Of a DNA stretch of 48,150 nucleotides, positions 43,693 through 48,150 are shown one piece after another (position 1 is the stretch's first letter; each line of letters opens with the position of its first letter). The notes under the pieces are model-generated. The model ran no database searches. It was not told the origin of the DNA and saw only the letters and a list, made by a program, of their open reading frames with translations. The stretch is taken from assembly GCA_005778045.1 (NCBI GenBank), contig SXKQ01000177.1, forward strand, positions 1-48,150, read 5' to 3'. Position numbers and translations under genes: made by a program. Source of the DNA: Planctomycetia bacterium (GTDB lineage Bacteria > Planctomycetota > UBA1135 > GCA-002686595).

Positions 43693-46146
43693 CTAGTTCA
43701 GCGCCTTCTTGAGGAACTCGGTGAACTTCGTGCCGTCGCCGAGCGGCGGGGCGTCGGGGCCGGGGAAGCGCGCCTTGATCTTGCGCGTGGCCGGGTCGAT
43801 CGCGAGGTAGTACGGCGTCGCGCGCGCGCCGGCGAGCTCGTCCTGAAGCTTCGTCGTGCGCTCGATCACCTCCGGGTTCTTGAAGTCGTCGATGTGCAGG
43901 CGCGCCTCGACGAACCTTTCGCGCAGGATCCCGCCGACCGCGGGGCGATGGAAGACGTCCAATTCCATCGCGCGACAGCTCACTCACAAGTAGCCGGTGA
44001 AGTTCACCAGCACGAGCTTCTTCTGCTGCTGCGCGAGCACGAGCGCGGCCTCGTAGTCGTCCTTGACGATCGCGTGCTCTTTTCTTGCGGCCGAGGCGAC
44101 GTCGCCGGCGCTCGTCTCGAAGCCCGCAACACGCGGCACCGAGTACGGCGGCGCGACCTGCGTCATGATCGAGTCGAGACGATTGCCGAGCGCTCCGAAG
44201 CCGCAGTAGATCGCGAAGCACAGGAACAGCATGCCCGAGAGCAGGCGTCCTCCGCCGATCTCACCCGTCTCGCCGTGGTAGCGGATCAGGCCGAGCAGGT
44301 AGATCGCGGTGATCAGGAACACCGCAAACCACAGCGCGAGGAACAGCTCGCGCGGAAGCACCTGCCAGCCGTAGGCGAGGTCGGCGTTCGAGAAGAACTT
44401 CAGCGCGGCCGCAAACTCGACGAAGCCGAGCGTGACCTTCAGCGTGTTCATCCACTCGCCGGCGCGCGGGATCGAGCTGAGCTTGCCCGGCACGAGCGAG
44501 AGCGCCACGAAGGGAAGCGCCATGGTCAATCCGAACGTGCCCATGCCGAGCACGATGCGCTCCCAGTTGCCGCTCGACGCGCCCACCGACAGCAGGCTGC
44601 CGACGAACGGGGCCGTACACGTGAACGACGTGATCACCAGCGTCGCGCCCATGAAGAACACGCCGACGTAGCCGCCGCTCGTGCGCGCCTGGCCCGCCAT
44701 GTTCATCAGGAACTGAGGCGGCTCGAGGTTGAAGAGACCGAGCAGCGATAGCGCGAATACCACGAAGAAACCGCCGATGACGAGGTTCGTGACCGGGTGC
44801 GTGGCGAACTGGATGATCGGCGCCCCGACGAGCACGCCGATCAGGATGAACATCAATACGATGCCGAGGCCGTAGAGCGCGCTGAGCGTGAAGCGCTTGC
44901 CCTGCTGCTGCGAGGCCTGCTTGGTGAAGAACGAGATCGTGATCGGGATCATCGGGTAGGTGCACGGCATCAGGAGCGAGAACACGCCCCAGAACACCGC
45001 TAGCCCGAGGAACTCGAGCAGTCCCGTCTCTTCCGCCGGAACATCTCCCGACACCGCGGCCTTGTCCGCGCCCGCCGCGCCCTTCGCCGGGAAGCCCTCG
45101 AAGATCGAGTCCGCGCCCGGCCCGAGGCTCTCCACCGCCGCTGCGAACTGCACGCACACCTGCGGGTCGCAGGTCTGGCCCGTGATGTCGACGTTGGCCT
45201 TCGAGATGTCCGCGCCCGGCTCGAGCTCGCCGCGCGCGAACAGCACGATCGAGCCCTCGTGCTGCCACGCCCAGGTCGGCCCGCCGTTGGCGCCGTAGGC
45301 CTGCTCGCCCTTGTGAGGCTCGGGCCACGTGACCTTGCCCCACACGATGCCGTCGCCGCCGAGCTTCACCGTCGTCGGGACCGCGAGCGCGTCCTCGGGG
45401 CCGAGGGTGTCGTGGAACAGGTGCCAGGTCGGGTCGATGTCGATGCGGATCGCCGCGCGCGCCTCGCCGTCGACGACGCGCGTGTAGAGCTCGACCCGCG
45501 CGTGCGCCTCGGGATCCTCGTAGGTCATGAAGGGCAGCGGCCCCTCGTCGTCCTCGTCCTCCTCGGTGTCGGCGTCGCGTTCCTCCGTCGCCTCGCCCGC
45601 GGGCTCGCCCGGCCCCTTGAGGTCGGCCGGGAAGTCGGCGAAGGCCGCGTCGGGACCCGCACCGCCGTTGGTCGCGCTGCCCTTGAACATCAGGCACACG
45701 CCGCCGGTCTCGCAGGTCTGGCCCTCGAGCCGCACGCTCGCCGGCGCGAGGTCCGCGCCTTCCGCGAGCTCGCCGCGCACGTACACGAGCAGCGTGCCGT
45801 GGTGAATGTTCACCTCGGTCGGGTTGCCGTCGCTGCCGAACTCCTGCTTTTCGACTTCCGGCGTGGGCCAGCGCGGCGTCCCCCACGCGACCGCGTCCCC
45901 TTCGAAGCTGAGCACGCTCGGCAGGCCGACCGCCGTCGGGCTCCCGAGCTCGTGGCCGTAGAGATGCCAGCCCGGCGAGATCTTGATGCGCACCACGCCG
46001 CGCACGTCGCGGCCCTCGGCACGGGTGAAGAACTCGAGCTTGGCCTTCGGGGCCTGCGCCCCGAACTGGGCCGCGCGGACAGGCCCGGCGAGCGCCACGA
46101 GGAAGGCGGCCAGCCACAGGCCGACGATGCGGAGGAGATGGGTCAT
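43693..46146 (-). CDS. DsbD/ScsB-like thiol:disulfide reductase, predicted selenoprotein (Sec721)
   Basis: From ATG 46146 (MTHLLRIVGLWLAAFLVALA, signal) to the stop at 43693 there are 817 residues if TGA 43984-43986 is read as selenocysteine. Two tandem DsbD-alpha-like domains come first, each ending in a Cys pair: C145-x5-C151 and C326-x4-C331, separated by an acidic linker (EEDEDDEG). The eight-span DsbD membrane domain follows, with C395 in LLMPCTYPMIPITISFF and C510 in SFTCTAPFVGSLL. The C-terminal thioredoxin fold has VNFTGYL-U-VSCRAMELDVF where relatives have FTGxxCxxC, and the cis-Pro loop ATPYYLAIDP. It would carry electrons from cytosolic thioredoxin to periplasmic partners. Without recoding the protein ends at residue 720 and loses its reductase domain. 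Confidence 0.88.
43945..43986 (-). promoter_or_regulatory. candidate bacterial SECIS with UGA codon
   Basis: The TGA is 43986-43984. After 12 bases the minus strand has GCGATGGAA, a nine-base loop TTGGACGTC, and TTCCATCGC: nine perfect base pairs, with GG in the loop 24-25 bases after the UGA. Position, stem and loop guanines match the bSECIS model recognised by SelB. Confidence 0.75.
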
Positions 46147-46333
46147 GAAAGAGGGGTCGCGTCGCTGCAGCGGCGAGGCCGGGCAGGGTACGAGTCGGAG
46201 CGCCCGGAGGCAGGTCAGCGCGCGGGTTTCGTGCAGCGATCTTACGGGCACGCCGCGACGGACGTGGGCTCGGCCCCGCGCAGGGCTATCATCCCTGCGT
46301 TCGCCCCGCCCCGCGCCCCAACGGAGAGCCCGC

Positions 46334-46951
46334 ATGCACGCCTCCCTTCCCCTGCTCGGCCTTGCTCTGGCCCTCTCGATCACGCCGCTCGCCATGCCGC
46401 AGCAGGCCCCCGGCCGCGCCGGCGGTCCGCCCCCGGGCCCGACCGGGATCACCCCGCGCCGCACCCCGGCCGGTGACAAGGTGCGCGAGGACCTGATCGG
46501 CGTGTGGGAGCTCGTCGAGGCCGACTGGAGCGCCACGCGCTTCAGCGGCGCGAGCTGCCGCGGCTACCTGACCGTGCTCCCCGAGCACTGCACCCTGATC
46601 GTGCGCCTCGAGGACACGGTCAAGAACCTCCCCAACACGATCGACGTGGGGCTCACCGCCGGTACCTACCGCTGGACCTACGACGACTCCAAGCTCTCCA
46701 TGGTCTTCTCGACCCTGCTGGCGGGGACCGACATGGAAGACGCCAATGGCCTCGTGCGCTACGAGCCGATCGGCGCCCGACGCGAGTACTCCGTCCTGGT
46801 CGGGGAGCGCGACCTCGTCCTCACCCGCGGCCAGGGCGAGCGCCGCCTGTTCTTCCGCCGGCTCTCCAAGGGCACCCCCCCCGCCGCCGCCCAGACCCCT
46901 CCGACGTCGGCGGAGCCCACCACGGGCACCCCCGAAAAGGCGCGCCAGTAA
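46334..46951 (+). CDS. secreted protein of unknown function (lipocalin-like region)
   Basis: The product is 205 residues from ATG 46334, with signal MHASLPLLGLALALSITPLA. A Pro/Gly/Gln-rich linker follows, then about 115 residues of beta strands (LIGVWELVEADWSATRF, CRGYLTVLPEHCTLIVRLED, GTYRWTYDDSKLSMVFSTLL). The GVWEL...Y opening recalls small lipocalin-like domains. The Pro/Thr/Ala-rich C-terminus is disordered. No function can be assigned. It is divergent from the DsbD-like gene, with 187 bases between. Confidence 0.75.
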   Translation: MHASLPLLGLALALSITPLAMPQQAPGRAGGPPPGPTGITPRRTPAGDKVREDLIGVWELVEADWSATRFSGASCRGYLTVLPEHCTLIVRLEDTVKNLPNTIDVGLTAGTYRWTYDDSKLSMVFSTLLAGTDMEDANGLVRYEPIGARREYSVLVGERDLVLTRGQGERRLFFRRLSKGTPPAAAQTPPTSAEPTTGTPEKARQ

Positions 46952-46960
46952 AAAATCCGC

Positions 46961-47544
46961 CTGACCAGCGCCGAAAGGCCCCATGAGAACGGCCTGCTCG
47001 GGATCGTTACCAGCAGCCGCAGCACCGTGTCCGAATGCGCGGCGGGAAACGGCGCCGTAGGGATCTCCCTGGGCTTCGCTGCAACGCTCAGGATTGCACC
47101 GCCATCGGCAATGGCAGCGATGGGATTTCCGGAGCGTTTTCGACGATCGTCGGCTGCACCGCCAACATCAACGCAGCCAATGGGATTCGCGTGAGCGCCG
47201 CCTCGAGAGTCATCGGCAACCACTGCTCCAACAGCGGCTTCAGCAGCGGCAACGGGGCCGAGATCCGCGCCACGGGCACGGACAATCACATCGAGGGCAA
47301 CACCTGTACGTCCAGCGACCGCGGCATCGACATCGACAGCTTCGGCAACGACTTCCTGCGCAACACCTGCAGCGGTAACACCACCAACTGGGACACCGTG
47401 GCCAACAACGTGTTCGGCCCGATCATCGACCGCAGCTTGCCCGCGAGCGCCGCCGTGCTCGGCAACAGCGCCCCCGACGCCTCTGGCTCGACGCACCCCA
47501 ACGCCAACTTCACCTACGAGGCCACGCGGAGAGCCCCAGCATGA
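46961..47544 (+). pseudogene. right-handed beta-helix protein remnant, 5'-truncated and frameshifted
   Basis: Two frames encode successive rungs of one beta-helix. The first (from about 46961) reads ENGLLGIVTSSRSTVSECAA then GNGAVGISLG. The second (to the stop at 47542-47544) reads DCTAIGNGSDGISGAFSTIV, GCTANINAANGIRVSAASRV, GIDIDSFGNDFLRNTCSGNT, and the family's C-terminal NNVFGPIIDRSLPASAA. The frame changes between about 47060 and 47095. No start codon or signal peptide is present, and the first frame abuts the stop of the upstream gene. The 3' end overlaps the next start (ATGA). Confidence 0.7.
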
Positions 47545-48150
47545 AGCTGCTCTCTCTCACGGCGTGCCTCGTGCTGGCGCTCGCGGGGCTGGCACCGGCG
47601 CAGTCGAACGTGGCGCCGGCGCAGAAGTTTGGCTGGCAGGAAAACACGGGCTGGATGAACTGGCGCGATGCCCACGGCACGACGCAGGGCGTCGTGATCG
47701 GCAGCATGTTCCTGCGCGCCTCCGCGTGGGGCGAGAACGTCGGCTGGATCAACTTCGGGCCCTTCGCCTCGCTCCCCGCGGTGCAGCAGGCGCGCGTCGA
47801 CCTTCCGGTCGCGCGCATCCGCGGCTTCGCGTGGGGCGAGAACGTCGGCTGGCTCAACCTCGATGACGCCTCGAAGTTCGTGGGGCTCGACTGCCCCGAC
47901 ACCGACGGCGACGGCGCGCTCAACTGCCTCGACGGCTGCCCCAACGACCCGCTCAAGGTGGCGCCGGGCATCTGCGGCTGCGGCGTGGCCGACACGGACA
48001 CGGACCTCGACGGCGTGGCGGACTGCCTCGACAACTGCGACGCGATCGCGAACCCGGGCCAGGCCGACTGCGACAGCGACGGCGTGGGCAACGTGTGCGA
48101 GCTCGCGGCGGGCACGCAGTGGGACACGAACGGCAACGGCGCGCCCGACC
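47541..48150 (+). CDS. secreted protein with GWxENxGW and type-3 thrombospondin-like repeats, 3' end outside window
   Basis: From ATG 47541 the frame is open to the right edge (203 codons). MKLLSLTACLVLALAGLAPA is a signal peptide. Three repeats follow: FGWQENTGWMNW, SAWGENVGWINFG and FAWGENVGWLNLD. Then come Asp-rich calcium repeats: CPDTDGDGALNCLDGCPNDP, CGCGVADTDTDLDGVADCLD, CDSDGVGNVCELAAGTQWDT. The calcium repeats often bridge to a C-terminal sorting or anchoring region, which would lie beyond the window. It is probably an extracellular or cell-surface protein. Confidence 0.8.
   Translation, partial: MKLLSLTACLVLALAGLAPAQSNVAPAQKFGWQENTGWMNWRDAHGTTQGVVIGSMFLRASAWGENVGWINFGPFASLPAVQQARVDLPVARIRGFAWGENVGWLNLDDASKFVGLDCPDTDGDGALNCLDGCPNDPLKVAPGICGCGVADTDTDLDGVADCLDNCDAIANPGQADCDSDGVGNVCELAAGTQWDTNGNGAPD

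Noticed and set aside
1..48150. tRNA, rRNA, CRISPR arrays and insertion sequences
   Set aside because: None was recognised by eye. No transposase motif, regularly spaced repeats or tRNA-like cloverleaf with CCA was seen in the short intergenic gaps.

Overview
The window is very GC-rich, gene-dense bacterial chromosome from a Gram-negative-type (diderm) organism. It has periplasmic flagellar P- and L-ring genes, lipoprotein signals, a DsbD-type thiol reductase and an outward-facing c-type cytochrome. Several secreted families point to Planctomycetota or a close relative: LTG/WW-motif helical-repeat proteins, right-handed beta-helix proteins, GWxENxGW repeats followed by type-3 thrombospondin-like calcium repeats, and YVTN-propeller/cytochrome c proteins. 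The phylum is an inference from gene content, not something the sequence proves.

Layout. Positions 1-5.3 kb carry secreted proteins of unknown role and a heavily decayed P-type cation ATPase. From 5.3 to 11.9 kb there is a lipoprotein-like methyltransferase, an FAD oxidoreductase, a DUF952-cupin fusion and two translationally coupled multi-span membrane proteins resembling GT39/STT3 glycosyltransferases. From 12 to 18.1 kb there is a secreted-protein gene broken by two in-frame stops, a NamZ-type muramidase facing an AGE-family epimerase plus nagB (amino-sugar or cell-wall recycling), small genes and an EamA permease. From 18.1 to 20.1 kb lies a long LOG-domain protein.

The core is a minus-strand flagellar rod-hook-filament-junction cluster at 20.2-34.9 kb, in transcription order fliK, flgD, flgE, (frameshifted raiA/hpf-like gene), flgF, flgG, flgA, flgH, flgI, flgJ, flgN, flgK, flgL, a small protein and a double-GNAT acetyltransferase. 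Many junctions are ATGA overlaps or gaps under 20 bases. Two excellent sigma-54 promoters (GG-N10-GC) lie just upstream of fliK and flgF. Both are so close to the start codon that the transcripts would be nearly leaderless.

From 35.2 kb to the end there is a large propeller-cytochrome c, a cytosine-deaminase-like gene with an N-terminal frameshift, rpiA, feoAB behind a perfect 17-bp palindrome, ogt, an HDOD protein, a DsbD-like reductase, and secreted proteins running off the right edge. The most striking feature is in the DsbD gene. An in-frame TGA replaces exactly the first cysteine of the C-terminal CxxC, the frame stays open, and a 9-bp perfect stem-loop with GG in the loop begins 12 bases downstream. 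This is what a selenocysteine codon with a bacterial SECIS looks like.

Five loci show frameshifts or nonsense codons (ATPase, secreted protein at 12 kb, raiA-like, deaminase, beta-helix). Some are probably real decay and some could be consensus errors; reads are needed to tell them apart. I saw no tRNA, rRNA, CRISPR array or insertion sequence.
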